From contig BFEA01000097.1 in the NCBI GenBank assembly GCA_003427395.1, positions 3,294,125 through 3,318,300 of the forward strand: a stretch of 24,176 nt of DNA, written 5' to 3'. Positions 1-9,589 of the stretch are shown piece after piece. The translations under genes were made by a program, and so were the position numbers. Position 1 is the stretch's first letter; every line of letters starts with the position of its first letter. This DNA comes from Chara braunii. Lineage: Eukaryota; Streptophyta; Charophyceae; Charales; Characeae. A model generated the notes under the pieces. It was not told where the DNA came from, did not search any database, and saw nothing but the letters and a program-made list of their open reading frames with translations.

Positions 1-122
1 AAAAAAAAAAAAAAAAAAATCCAATGCTCCAAATGAGACCAAATTTGGTACACAACAACCTTGAACCAAAACAAAAACAGGCAAAAAAAAAGAAAAAAAA
101 AAGAAAAAGAAAAAGAGAACAT
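1..122. repeat. A-rich low-complexity tract
   Basis: The window opens with a run of 19 A and stays strongly A-rich to about position 122, with short G interruptions. It could be the poly(A) end of a plus-strand retroposon lying outside the window, but no body is visible to support that. Confidence 0.8.
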
Positions 123-181
123 AAAATTTGACCCCCAAACCCTAATTTCAGTTTTGGACCTGTTAGTCAGGAGCTGAAACT

Positions 182-219
182 GGGGGGGGGGGGGAGAGAG
201 AGAGAGAGAGAGAGAGAGA
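182..219. repeat. G13 followed by (AG)n microsatellite
   Basis: Thirteen G (182-194) run directly into about 12 AG units (195-219). The stretch is pure purine on the plus strand. It is simple sequence with no gene content. Confidence 0.9.
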
Positions 220-304
220 ACATTGAGAGAACATTTTTTTGGGGGGGAGGTGGATGGGTATGCATTTTCGTGAACGGCTGTGTTTGATTTGAAATGCTAT
301 GTAC

Positions 305-456
305 TAGGGATATCCGTCACAATTGGAACGATACAGAGAAGATTAGCATTGCCCCCATTCGATACAGAGAAGATTAGGATGGCCCCCATGCACTGACGAA
401 GATTAGCATGGCCCCCATGCATTGATGACACACATACATAGAGAAATGGTGTAAAT
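305..456 (+). pseudogene. U6 snRNA-derived pseudogene with internally repeated core
   Basis: The sequence follows U6 spliceosomal snRNA from just after the 5' stem-loop (GGGATATCCG near 308) through AATTGGAACGATACAGAGAA (321-340) to the 3' part ending GAGAAATGGTGTAAAT (441-456). The U6 core, ACAGAGA box plus TTAGCAT and the CCCC run, occurs about three times: 330-360, 361-397 and 398-429. Copies 1 and 2 keep ACAGAGA; copy 3 starts inside it. The AGC catalytic triad is intact in copies 1 and 3 and reads AGG in copy 2. The 5' GTCC hairpin is degraded and there is no terminal T run, so this is a pseudogene rather than an expressed U6. No clear plant USE element or TATA box is seen just upstream. 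U6 identity is recognised from the known conserved sequence; the origin of the repeats is inference. Confidence 0.85.
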
Positions 457-1654
457 GCTACAGAGTCCACTCTGCTTGCTCGCATTTGTTCTTTGGACAC
501 TGAAATGAGTAGCTGCTTTTTTTTGGTATGGATTCTATCGAATGATGAGGCACTAGCGAAGTCCATTTTCATATCCGTGGGCCTGTGTTACAAAAGGATG
601 ATAATCGATCATGGCTTGGTGGTGGGAAGGAACCAAGCCGTATCGAGAGAACGTCTCAGTAGCTTTTCTGAATGGATGGTTATACCCCTATGCCCCCCAG
701 AAAAGAACTGATAGGGAAAACATAAAATAGATAGCCATCAGAAGAGCAGTACTGGGTGGATCCCGGAAAACTAGACACTTTTCAACACAAGCCGCCTCGG
801 CCCCATGCTTTATCTCACCGTGTAGGCCGAAGGCCCAAAGCGTCATATGTCTACGCTCACCATCTTCAAATGCTAGATCCAAACAATACCACGAGGAGTC
901 AGCCGAGCCGCTCCCATGTTGTCTCAGCAGATGGTAAAACTCAGGCTATAACGTAGAATATTCTTCCATGGGTTTTGCTCTTTTTTTTTTAGGGGAGTAT
1001 GCTAATATGATATTAATGAGGGCTTACTGTCCCCTACTGCCACTGTCAAATATGGAATGTAAACTGGTTCAAAAGTGAAATCGTCACGTCCTGTTAGGAA
1101 TTTTTCAAACTTCAACTTCTTTCCATGCACAACACTCAAACAAACTGAAGTGAAGATCACATCGAACGATCACACCAGCGCAGTCGATGAAAATTAAAAA
1201 AAAGGTGATCTCCACTTGAGGGTGACGGCTGCAGTGAGCAGTCTGCAACGAACGGCACTCACAACCTTGCAGTATAGAGCCAAAACTCACTAGCTATTGC
1301 TGCACCCAAATCCTCTCCTTCAGCTGCCAAGATTGGCCCTGCTGCTCCTCTTATTCACTCCACTAAAATGACGAACTGAAAAATGAATGAACTGTAGTCC
1401 TAGCTCGTCGCTTTTTGTTATGCCGATTTTTGCCTGGGCCCATAGGGTGCTTTTTTGTTTTTTTCATAAAGTCCGGGTTGGTATAGAGGTTGGAAGCCAG
1501 ACTATGACAGTCACCTTCCGTAGTCGCCCATTAGGTTATCCAGATGGTCTACAGAGGGGCCCATTCCTTATGAAACTCACTCCCGCCACCCACTCTCAGC
1601 ATTTCTCCCTGGTCCACCCCTACGCCCACAATCCTACCTCAGTGTCTACGGATT
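457..1654. other. Unassigned stretch, no gene recognised
   Basis: About 1.2 kb of mixed-composition DNA. Open frames here are short (under 100 codons), overlap on both strands and show no recognisable domain. A T10 run lies near 980 and a GGCC hairpin near 822-834. I see no RNA gene or transposon end I can name. Confidence 0.6.
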
Positions 1655-1684
1655 GTCACCCTCTTGAAATCTCAAGGGGGTGAC
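1655..1684. other. Near-perfect hairpin
   Basis: GTCACCCTCTTGA (1655-1667) pairs with TCAAGGGGGTGAC (1672-1684) across a 4-nt AATC loop: 13 pairs, one of them a G-T wobble. There is no downstream T run, so it does not look like a Pol III stop. It may be structural or a remnant of an inverted repeat. Confidence 0.5.
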
Positions 1685-1893
1685 TCGACCGGACAGTGGT
1701 TGTAGGTACCAGGGCTAAGCAGGAACTACCGAGCTCAGCCCTGATTGAAGCACGGTCAGATGGGCCCTTTCGTACGGGTACTTCCCGCTAGGCATGGACA
1801 TTCATCTACAGGCTCCATAGGTGGACACATTCCTATCCCGCCCCCCCCCCCAGCTGCTTTTTATTATTGGTTATAAGCACCGCTGTAATTGTG

Positions 1894-2165
1894 CCTATTA
1901 TCAGTCGATGTACGGACACTATCCGCTTGTCTACCTATACACGTTCCCCCAGACCCCTCTCTAGTCCTATTGTTGTGGCTGTGCTGTTGTTATTCTGGTC
2001 GCCGTTGGTTGTTGTGATTGTGATTTAGAGATTCTAGCCTATTATCAGTAGATGTATGCGCACCATCCACCCTCTACGTATAGACGTCCTCCTAGACCCC
2101 TCTACAGTCATTTCGTCATGATTATGCTACTGTTGTTGTTGTTCTGATCGTTGTTGGTTGCGTGC
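1894..2165. repeat. Two-copy tandem duplication, period about 144 bp
   Basis: CCTATTATCAGTCGATGTA at 1894 recurs as CCTATTATCAGTAGATGTA at 2038. Both copies continue through a shared AGACCCCTCT block and a TGTTGTTGTT-rich segment. The copies are diverged by substitutions and small indels. The sequence has no coding signal. It is one of several two-copy tandem duplications in the window. Confidence 0.8.
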
Positions 2166-2334
2166 TATTTGTCAGTGCGGGAAGCAGGCAATCCCACCAG
2201 TATCTATGCCTAGGACAGCCCCTACTGCAAGATAACCCCTAAAATCCTCATCCAGAGCAGCACCGGTCTCAATCATCGGTATGTAGTAGGCCACCTTCCA
2301 TTCCTCTTACCTCTATCATCGAGCGGGCTTATTC

Positions 2335-2660
2335 GTGTTTTATACCCCAGGGATTCCCCACTTCGGGGGTTTCCTACCTAATCCCCCACTAACAGGACCC
2401 CCTATCCATCCCACATCCGGCCCTGCCCCCCCAAAGCAGAGCCCTAAGGTAACCAACTCGCATGATCTACCCCTCCACAATATCCCTGCCCCCATCCCAA
2501 GCACGTCTGTACAGCCAAGAGGGATGTGCGAGTGGCTGCAACTTAAGTGAACGCTGCCGGCGTATGTGCGTGAGGCTGCAGAGTTTTGAACCCGCAACCT
2601 CAGCCCAGAATGCGCATTTCCAGTCGGTGCTTTACCCACTGAGCTAGCAGCTACCGGGCT
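2335..2660 (-). mobile_element. tRNA-derived SINE candidate
   Basis: On the minus strand, TAGCTCAGTGGG (2646-2635) matches the internal Pol III box A of tRNAs. GGGTTCAAAAC (2593-2583) matches box B, with the T-loop motif TTCAAAA. Spacing of about 40 nt fits a tRNA or a tRNA-related SINE head. The acceptor and anticodon stems do not fold cleanly, so a functional tRNA is unlikely. The C-rich sequence to the left, roughly 2335-2580 on the plus strand, may be the SINE body, but I see no poly(A) tail or target duplication and the left end is a guess. Confidence 0.45.
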
Positions 2661-2764
2661 CTGGCCTAGAGAGTTTTAGACGTTTATGTCTTATCGGGTC
2701 CTATCTGTCTAAGATCAGCTAACAGTATGCTTACTCAGGTTCGAATATGACTGGCAACAAACTT

Positions 2765-2818
2765 GGGGGGGGGGCGGGGGGGGGAAGTTTAAAAAACAAG
2801 TTTTTTCTTTTTTTTTTT
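2765..2818. repeat. Poly(G) and T-rich homopolymers
   Basis: G10-C-G9 (2765-2784) is followed by T-rich sequence to about 2818. Just after it, TCGGGTTTAAATCCC near 2838-2852 resembles a tRNA T-arm, but no box A partner is visible upstream, so no SINE is called. Confidence 0.75.
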
Positions 2819-3049
2819 GCTTCACTTTGGGGGAGGTCTCGGGTTTAAATCCCTCTGAGGCCAACACTCCCTCCACCTCAGTTGGAAGTCCCTTGAGAAC
2901 ATATTAACAAGTCTGTAAAGTGAAATTGGATTCCATGAATAATACAGACATCTAGTATACAAAATATAGAGTAGCTCGGATTGTAGTCATCCTCTTCTTT
3001 CCTTTGCTGTTGGAGGCTTCTCTCATAATTTGCTTCGATTCAAGGTATT

Positions 3050-4216
3050 GTCTGCATCAGAGTACTTCTATCAGCCTGCTCATCTTCTTCTTTTTCGGGT
3101 ACTATTGAAACTTGACTCTGTAAATCTTGCTCGGTCTCCCTGTTGGTCTCCGTATATATCGACTCCGTATATATCGATGATCAACAATCCTCTCGATATC
3201 TGCCCTTGGTGGGTGGATGCGTACTTCGTTTACCCTTGCGCGGGGATGGCGTATACGACGTCAATTTGAAGCATGGAAAACAGGGTGAGTTCTCAGGTGG
3301 GGTGGCACATCAATCAGGTAAGATAGCCCTATCCTGTTGTCCCCAATCACATTCAATATCTCTGTGGGCCCACACCACCACTTCAGCATAAGTTTATGGA
3401 TATTCATTCCTCTGCTCAAACTCACTTATGCTCACCCAGACGAGATCTCCTTCTTTGAATGGAGAACGTTTGCGGTGTCAATTGGCTTCAGCAACCATAT
3501 GTTCTTGCACTTTCTGCATATTCTTGATGGTCTGTCGCAGTTTATCAGCGAACTGCTTTGTCAAATCTGTTGTTCCAGGAGGATACTTCTGTTGTGAATC
3601 TGAAACCAAAAAATCAACTGGTGTACGCGGCTTTCATCCAAAACGAAGAGCAATAGGTTTTTGCGTCGTCGTTGGGTGTAGTGAGGAGTTGCAATCACTC
3701 TCCACCTTAACTTTTTTTCGATCATAATCAACGTGATCGCCAAGTGACGCAGCACCTGCAGTTCATGCACTCGGTCTGTTCCTTTATTTGAGGGTGATTG
3801 GCAGAACTCATCTTGAGTTTTGTACCAACAAGCTCCATCAGATTGCTTTATATCTCCTTAGTAAAGCGAGAATTCCTATCGCTGATGATCTCCTTTAGGG
3901 ACTTCAATTTTGAACATCAATGGCCCAATAATAACTTGGCCAATTCCTTTGTTGAAGGATGTTATTTTTGTATAGGTATAAATCTGATAAACTTGGAAAA
4001 CGATCAACGATGACGAAGAGCATGCAATTTCTATCCTTTGACACTGGCAGCCCACTCGTGAAATCTATAGAGATTGATTGTCCAACCCTCTCGGTATCGG
4101 CAACGGTTGCAAAAGTGCATATGGTTGATGACTTCAGTTTTTTGTTCGTTGGAAAACATCACAACTATTGACATTATTTTGCTGCATCATTCCTCATGAA
4201 AGGCCAATAGAAACTT
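3050..4216 (-). pseudogene. Ty3/gypsy integrase with chromodomain (decayed)
   Basis: Reading the minus strand across several frames gives gypsy integrase landmarks in order. FYWPFMRNDAAK (from 4215) corresponds to the N-terminal zinc region. SISIDFTSGLPVSK follows, the start of the rve catalytic core with its first Asp. Then come SFSKFIRFIPI, and ISDRNSRFTKE with the second catalytic Asp codon at 3880-3878. KWWCGPTEILNVIGDN and PPHLRTHPVFHAS mark the integrase C-terminus, leading into a chromodomain-like end (ERIVDHR, then IYRVKFQ). Many stops and frameshifts break it. RT, RNase H and LTRs are not seen, so this is an internal fragment of about 1.2 kb. A 15-bp tandem duplication (3149-3178) lies in the chromodomain region. 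Integrase plus chromodomain points to a chromovirus. Confidence 0.85.
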
Positions 4217-4408
4217 TTCGATAACCCGAAAAGTTTTTTTGAAATCGAAATGTGCTAGAGTGTCCTGGCTCGCCGATGACAATGGGAAACAGACAACGAA
4301 ACAGGTATTTTAACAGACAACAAAACAAACACATAACAAATATGGAACAAACATTAAACCTATATAGAAAAAGATCATCGAATATTTGAAAGGTATATTC
4401 ACACTAGT
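4217..4408. other. Unassigned spacer
   Basis: AT-rich DNA between the gypsy fragment and the 508-bp duplication. Nothing recognisable; it could be further decayed gypsy sequence. Confidence 0.5.
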
Positions 4409-5426
4409 ACGTTTTCCATACCCCTGTGTTTTATTGTTGCACGACAATCAGGCATATGACCAACTGACGATTAGGACTCTCTGTTTTACTGTTACACAGT
4501 TACACGAGGGGGCGCAACCGAAAGGGGGAACGAACCGCTCTTTCATATATTGTGTATAGTTAGTCTGACCCACAAATACATGCTATGTTTTGAATCAATA
4601 TTGTTGTTAAATTGGGGTTCTGAACATATTATGTATTTTTTAATGGTGGCGTATATTTTGTTGCAATATGGGTGGAATATTGCATGCAGTGGTATGCTTG
4701 TTTGGTCTTGGAACCGACCAAGGGGTGTAATTTGGGTTATGTCTTTTTGTATGAGTAACTTTGTAAAGGGTCTTATACGAGTTTCTTTCAGGGAAGGTAT
4801 GGAGGTTTGTATTCAGAAGTCTGCTCGTATGGTTAGCATGAACGTTTTTTGGGGTATGTATGCGTGTTTTTGTTTATGTGTTTGCTATTCTTTCATACTA
4901 TGGCTTGTTTTTTAGCACGTTTTTCATACCCCTCTATTTTATTGTCGCACGACGATTAGGCATGTGACCAACTGATGATTAGGATTCTTTGTTTTACTAT
5001 TATACACGTTACACGAGGGGGCGCAACCAAAAGGGGGAGCAAACCGTTCTTTCATATATTGTGTATAGTTAGTCTGATCCACAAATACATGCTATGTTTG
5101 AATCAGTATTGTTGTTAAATCTGAACATGTTATGTATTTTTTAATGGTGGCATATATTTTGTTGCAATATGGGTGGAATATTGCATGTAGTGGTGTGCCT
5201 GTAACTTGCCAAGGGGTGTAATTTGGGGGTTATGTCTTCTTGCATGAGTAACTTTGTAAGGGGTCTTATACGGGCATGCTTCGATGTATTGAGTTTCTTT
5301 AAGGGAAGGTATGGAGGTTTGTGTGCATAAATTTGTTCGTATGTTTAGCATGAACGTTTCTTGGGGTATGTATGCGTGTTTTTGTTTATGTGTGTGACAT
5401 TTTTTCATACTATGGCTTGTTTTTTT
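4409..5426. repeat. Two-copy tandem duplication, period 508 bp
   Basis: ACG at 4409 followed by a TTTTCCATACCCCT-like start recurs at 4917. The two copies can be followed side by side to TACTATGGCTTGTTTTTT (about 4914 and 5426). Shared landmarks are a GAGGGGGCGCAACC box, TTTCATATATTGTGTATAGT, GTTGCAATATGGGTGGAATA and GGGGTATGTATGCGTGTTTT. Differences are substitutions plus a few indels, such as extra sequence in copy 2 near 5275-5292. Copy 1 contains a 121-codon plus-strand open frame (4550-4915), hydrophobic and cysteine-rich, which copy 2 does not preserve, so it is probably not a gene. The copies abut, so they are not an ordinary LTR pair flanking an element, although two LTRs joined by recombination cannot be excluded. 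Confidence 0.9.
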
Positions 5427-5646
5427 GGCCTTAGACTTTAACTCGACAATAACTTTAAACTCGTTTGGGCGTATATCTTTACACAGTTATCATGAGATTA
5501 AGCGTTAAGTTTGGGGCGGAGTATGTAGTTCACTTGAATATGTTGTGTTTCATTTTTCGACAAAAGTTGATTGTTGTGGAACAAAATGGAGAAAGACTGT
5601 TGGTTTATCAATTGCTTGCTATGAGCTTCACAACTGAACCAATCTT

Positions 5647-5702
5647 TGTGTATGTATGTATGTATGTGTGTGTGTGTGAGAGAGAGAGAAAGAAAGAGAG
5701 AC
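5647..5702. repeat. (TATG)n(TG)n(AG)n compound microsatellite
   Basis: GTAT units pass into TG and then into AG/AAAG units on the plus strand. It has the same TG-then-AG polarity as the tracts near 7.75, 7.8, 9.35, 12.4 and 12.9 kb. Confidence 0.9.
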
Positions 5703-5935
5703 GAGCGGTTAACAGAGGGCCGAAAATTTGTTGCTTTCGTTGACATTTTCGGTATAATTTTCAGCAAGAATTTCAAAAGTAAACTACATGGGTTCATAGT
5801 GCAAGCATCAAAAAAATAAACAAACTAAAAAAAACGATAAAAAAAAATTAAAAAACACAAAAACACTATAAGACCCTAACACAAACACTCTCCGAGTTAA
5901 AATGAAGCGTTCAACAAATCCTACGAAATATCATA

Positions 5936-6600
5936 TTTTTGAATTTTTCATTAATGATTCAAACATGTAACAATTGGAGACATTATGTACCCTAACGCAC
6001 CTACGTATAAAAATAAAAATAAAAAAGCAAAAAATCGAGGTAATATGATAATTTTAGTGTAAAATTTGGCAAAAAACACCCTTGGTTAACCAGATGTGGA
6101 GAGAGAGGGGGAAAGAAAAAACGAGAGGAGGGAAAAAGAGAAGACTTCGTACGCATTATAGTTTGATATGTTGTAGAGGTATATGTTTTCAGGTGCTGCT
6201 CTGATCTGTTCGTCTAGCTTTGAATTTGTTACTGAAACTCAACAGTCTGAGTATGCAACTTTAAATTTGTTATTAAAACTTAACGAAATGTATTTTTTTT
6301 TATTAATGATCCAAACTTGTCAAAACTAGACACATCATGTACCCTAAAGCACCTACGTATAAAAGTAAAAAATAAAAAAGCAAAAAATCAGGGCAACATG
6401 ACAATTTGTGTAAAATTTTGCAAAAAAAACACCTTCGGTTAACCAGATGTGGAGAGAGGGAAAAAAAAAAACGAGAGGAAATAAAGAGAGAAGACTTCGT
6501 ACGCATGCTTAGCTTTAATTATAGTTCGATATGTTGTAGAGATGTTTGTTTTCAACAGTCTGTGTGTATAACTTAATATTTGTTATTAAAAGTTAACAAG
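5936..6600. repeat. Two-copy tandem duplication, period about 352 bp
   Basis: ATTAATGATTCAAAC at 5950 recurs as ATTAATGATCCAAAC at 6302. Both copies share GCACCTACGTATAAAA, GGTTAACCAGATGTGGAGAG, GAGAAGACTTCGTACGCAT, ATGTTGTAGAG and CAACAGTCTG. Copy 2 lacks about 48 bp that follow TATGTTTTCA in copy 1 (about 6192-6239). The sequence is AT-rich with no coding signal. It may be an old duplicated transposon end, but no terminal repeats are evident. Confidence 0.85.
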
Positions 6601-6734
6601 TGATTTTGTTGTGAGTTGAGTCGTTTTTTAATGTTTGGGGGCATGTCTTTATATAGTTGTCATATGAATAAACATTTATGTTTGGAAAAACAACAACATG
6701 ACTATTAAAGTTTATTTAGCAGTTCAAAGTCGAA

Positions 6735-7110
6735 AAACAAAGCAGCTTGTTTGCTTGCTTGAGCGGCGGGCATTACACTGAACGTGTTTGTTTGCTTGAG
6801 CAGCAAGCTAGGCAGCGAACTTGCTAGACAATGACTTTGCTTGTTTGCTTTTGCAACAGGACAAACAACGACCCTGCGTGGTTGCTTCAACAGAAGACCA
6901 GACAGAAAGCCAATTGCTTGAACTAGTTTGCTTAAACAACAAGTTGGTAGCATATTTTATGGAAGTGAATTGTTTTTTTTGCTTAAGCAGCAGACGGAGC
7001 AACAACAGGTCAGGCAGTGAGCCAATTTGCTTGCTTGAGCAATAGGACAAGCAGTGAATTAGCTTTATTTAGTGGTGTATTTGCTCGGTTTTTTGTTGAG
7101 CCTACTGCTG
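6735..7110. repeat. Degenerate minisatellite with TTTGCTTGAGCAGCA motif
   Basis: The motif TTTGCTTGAGCAGCA and variants recur at irregular spacings of about 35-55 bp (near 6749, 6789, 6841, 6882, 6928, 6977, 7026 and 7080). Each is usually followed by a purine-rich AGGACAGGCAGTGAA-like tail. Each core holds a short inverted repeat (GCTTGAGC or GCTTAAGC). Short frames on both strands reflect the repeat and are not treated as genes. Confidence 0.7.
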
Positions 7111-7454
7111 AAGCAAATGATCTAGCTTGCCGCAAGTTTGAAATTGACGAGATGAGGCAGTATCATAATGAATGTTTAAGAATAAAAACATTGAATTACT
7201 ATTGCCTTGTCATTTTAATAGTAACATATAAATGTTTGCTGCAACTTTTGTTTTTTTAAGGGGAGGGGATGAAAAAAAAAAGAGTTGAATCTACGTGCAG
7301 AGTTGTGAGAGATCGGAGAAGAAATGAAATATAAGGTGTTAGCCAAAGAGCAAACAGTGAACAACATTGTTTTAACAGATGAAAACATGAGATTGTGAAA
7401 CAGGGTTGGAATGTGTGCGGTCTGTAAACAGAGCAGCAAACAGATGATTTTTAT
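7111..7454. other. Unassigned stretch
   Basis: About 340 bp of AT-rich DNA with a T8 run near 7251. No gene, RNA or transposon feature recognised. Confidence 0.5.
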
Positions 7455-7566
7455 GCGAAGAAAAAAGAAGTAGAGAAAGAGAGGGAAAGTGATGAAGAGG
7501 GAGAGAGGGAGAGGAGGAAAAAGAAAGCGAGAACGAGAGCGAGAAAGAGACAAATAAAAAGAAAAG
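7455..7566. repeat. Polypurine tract
   Basis: About 110 bp almost entirely A and G on the plus strand, built from irregular GAGA, GGGA and GAAA units. Such tracts can adopt triplex DNA. The minus strand gives Ser/Leu/Phe-rich open frames only because of this composition. Confidence 0.8.
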
Positions 7567-7592
7567 TGTTAAACAATAAAAAAACATCCCAA

Positions 7593-7622
7593 CAAAGCGC
7601 AACCTCTTGGCTGCAAATTTCC
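7593..7622. repeat. Dispersed motif, copy 1
   Basis: CAAAGCGCAACCTCTTGGCTG followed by CAAATTTCC. It matches 14171-14201 with few differences, and similarity extends left into an A-run plus CATCCC in both places. Probably a conserved end or internal block of an unidentified repeat family. Confidence 0.65.
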
Positions 7623-7704
7623 AAAGGTGTTTCCTGATAGCAAGGGTTATTGGTACACAAACACATCACCGTCACATACAGAAGTATTGTGTCAATTCCA
7701 TCTG

Positions 7705-7795
7705 CAGAGAGAGAGAGAGGTCCATAGTCTTTGTGTGTTGTATGTGTGTGAGATAGAGAGAAAGGTAATTGCACACACGTGTTGGAAAATGCATA

Positions 7796-7831
<36 letters not shown>

Positions 7832-7832
7832 G
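7705..7832. repeat. Cluster of GA and (TG)n(AG)n microsatellites
   Basis: (GA)n at 7705-7719, TG then AG/ATAG units at 7733-7763, and (GT)11(GA)8 at 7795-7832. The last two share TG-then-AG polarity with the other compound tracts. Confidence 0.9.
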
Positions 7833-8166
7833 TATTCGGTTTCACCTTAGCACCGTCAGACTGAAATAAGAGAGACGTTTCCAAAACTTGATCTGCTATG
7901 TGAAGGAGCAATCATGGTCCGAGATAAGATTGTGAATTCGCATGGGATTACGAAAAAAATAATAATAATATCAAATCAGATAATGTGATAAAAAGTGCAT
8001 GAAACGAGGTTATCTTGATATTAGAGCTCTTTTGATTGTGTATATCAATTGATCAGTCGATCGATCCGATTTACATGTTTATAAACTAGGTTACCAATGG
8101 TCCGAAGACCGAACGTATGTCAGGTACCCCCATCGTCCGGATTTTTGGACGACGTTTTTTTTACAC
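7833..8166. other. Unassigned stretch
   Basis: AT-rich DNA with no recognised feature apart from a small hairpin near 8130-8152, TCGTCC pairing with GGACGA. Confidence 0.5.
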
Positions 8167-8281
8167 TAAAAAAAAAAAATAAAAAAAAATCACAGTGTTG
8201 CGCATGCCCTAGAGACCCCTGACAAAAAAATTCAGATTTTTCTTAAGGTGGTTTTTCTTTTTTTTTTTTTGGGGGGGGGGG
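8167..8281. repeat. A-rich tract and T13-G11 homopolymer pair
   Basis: An A-rich run at about 8167-8190, then T13 (8258-8270) joined directly to G11 (8271-8281). Similar T-to-G homopolymer joins occur at 12391-12419 and, shorter, near 234-247. Confidence 0.85.
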
Positions 8282-8414
8282 TACGATGGGTTTTGGTGGG
8301 GATAGGAGGGGTATACGTGGGGATTAGAATCTTTGAAGATTTTGATTATTTATTCTACTGGCCCAAATGATCCAAAAATTTGGTGGCATATACCTAATGC
8401 AAGGTGGAAGCCAC

Positions 8415-8418
<4 letters not shown>

Positions 8419-8452
<34 letters not shown>

Positions 8453-8540
8453 GCTACGTCGGATATACCTTGTCTGGTCCGACGTCCGGTTGGACATCCC
8501 GGACGGTCAGAGGGGTCCCGGACATCCGATCGAACAACCT
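8419..8540 (-). mobile_element. Retroposon 3' end with 32-nt poly(A), minus strand
   Basis: A run of 32 T (8419-8450) on the plus strand is a poly(A) tail if read on the minus strand. It directly follows a GC-rich block (about 8451-8540, with several GTCC/GGAC palindromic elements) that differs sharply from its AT-rich surroundings. That junction suggests a short inserted retroposon or a 5'-truncated element. No coding domain, Pol III box or target duplication was identified, so the family is unknown and a chance homopolymer remains possible. Confidence 0.4.
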
Positions 8541-9130
8541 AGTATATAAATATAAATAAATTAATTAATTGATTTATCCAATCTTCACGTATATATGCAA
8601 AGATAATTTTTCGTCTAGATACAGAGATAGTGACCATATTTTTTATTTAGTTGAGGATGGATAGCGAGTAAGCTCATGAATCGAACATACAGTTGAGGTT
8701 GACGATGTTCAACAGCGCTTGCTCGAGAAAGTGACCCCCCACAAAAAAAAACAAAAAACCCTAAGCGAGCAAGTATATTCACTAAAAATATTGGTTGTTC
8801 ACGATATGGCTGCATGATGTATAGGACTCCAAAAGTAAGGTCAAGAAAGTCGTCTTTCGGTCGTCCGTTTTGAACGACTGATCCTGTCCACCTATCTCCT
8901 CCTCCTCCTCCTCCTTTTGTCCTACATACCAGCACTCTTTTCATGCACTTGCTTGCTCACTAAGAGCACTCTTGCATCGAAAAGTCGATAAGGACCCTGT
9001 AGTGGATGAAAACGGTATAGAATGTATTGATCATGATAGGTCAAGATATACAAAGGCAGTGAATAAATTTTAAAAGGAAGTATGCCTCCTTTTTCCATCT
9101 TTTGCAAAGCGCTCGTAGATTGCGGCTCTA
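8541..9130. other. Unassigned stretch with (CTC)n tract
   Basis: About 590 bp without a recognisable gene. A short (CTC)n run lies at about 8896-8915. Open frames here are composition artefacts or too short to support. Confidence 0.5.
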
Positions 9131-9351
9131 TGGTTGCTACAAACTATGAAGTGTTTGCGTATGAGAGAGAGGGAAATGCAAGTTAGTGCCTTCCTTTCCT
9201 TCCTATTGTTGCGCTATCTACCGATGCCAATATCGCCTCCCGTACAACCCCCTCTCAACCCCCTGCCTCCAACCGTTCCTATCACCTCTCACTGGATTTG
9301 TGATCTCGACTTCCCCTTTCTCTGAACTTATTGTTAATTTTTGGTATGTGT

Positions 9352-9353
<2 letters not shown>

Positions 9354-9441
<88 letters not shown>
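9354..9441. repeat. (TG)19(AG)24 compound microsatellite
   Basis: A long uninterrupted TG run (9354-9392) changes to AG (to about 9441). Flanking sequence to both sides is pyrimidine-rich on the plus strand up to about 9590, where the strand bias switches to purine-rich. Open frames across it encode Cys-Val and Arg-Glu repeats and are not genes. Confidence 0.95.
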
Positions 9442-9443
<2 letters not shown>

Positions 9444-9589
9444 TCGTTTCCTTCCCACCCCCAACCTTTCCTTCCTACTAACACATTTTCCATCTCCACA
9501 CAATCCACTTCTCTTGTTGTCACTCGCCATATCCTCAATGTCTTGGAAGTTTCCCCCACATCCCGCTGTGCCCTCCACTTCCGCATACA

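Noticed and set aside
457-1000. Another small nuclear or signal-recognition RNA near 720-960
   Set aside because: I looked for U1, U2, U5, 7SL and 5S signatures and found no convincing match.
2836-2852. A second SINE or tRNA from the T-arm-like word
   Set aside because: No box A or other tRNA arms upstream; the preceding sequence is homopolymer G and T.
4550-4915. 121-codon plus-strand frame as a membrane protein gene
   Set aside because: The homologous region of the tandem copy (about 5058-5420) is broken by indels, so the frame is not conserved.
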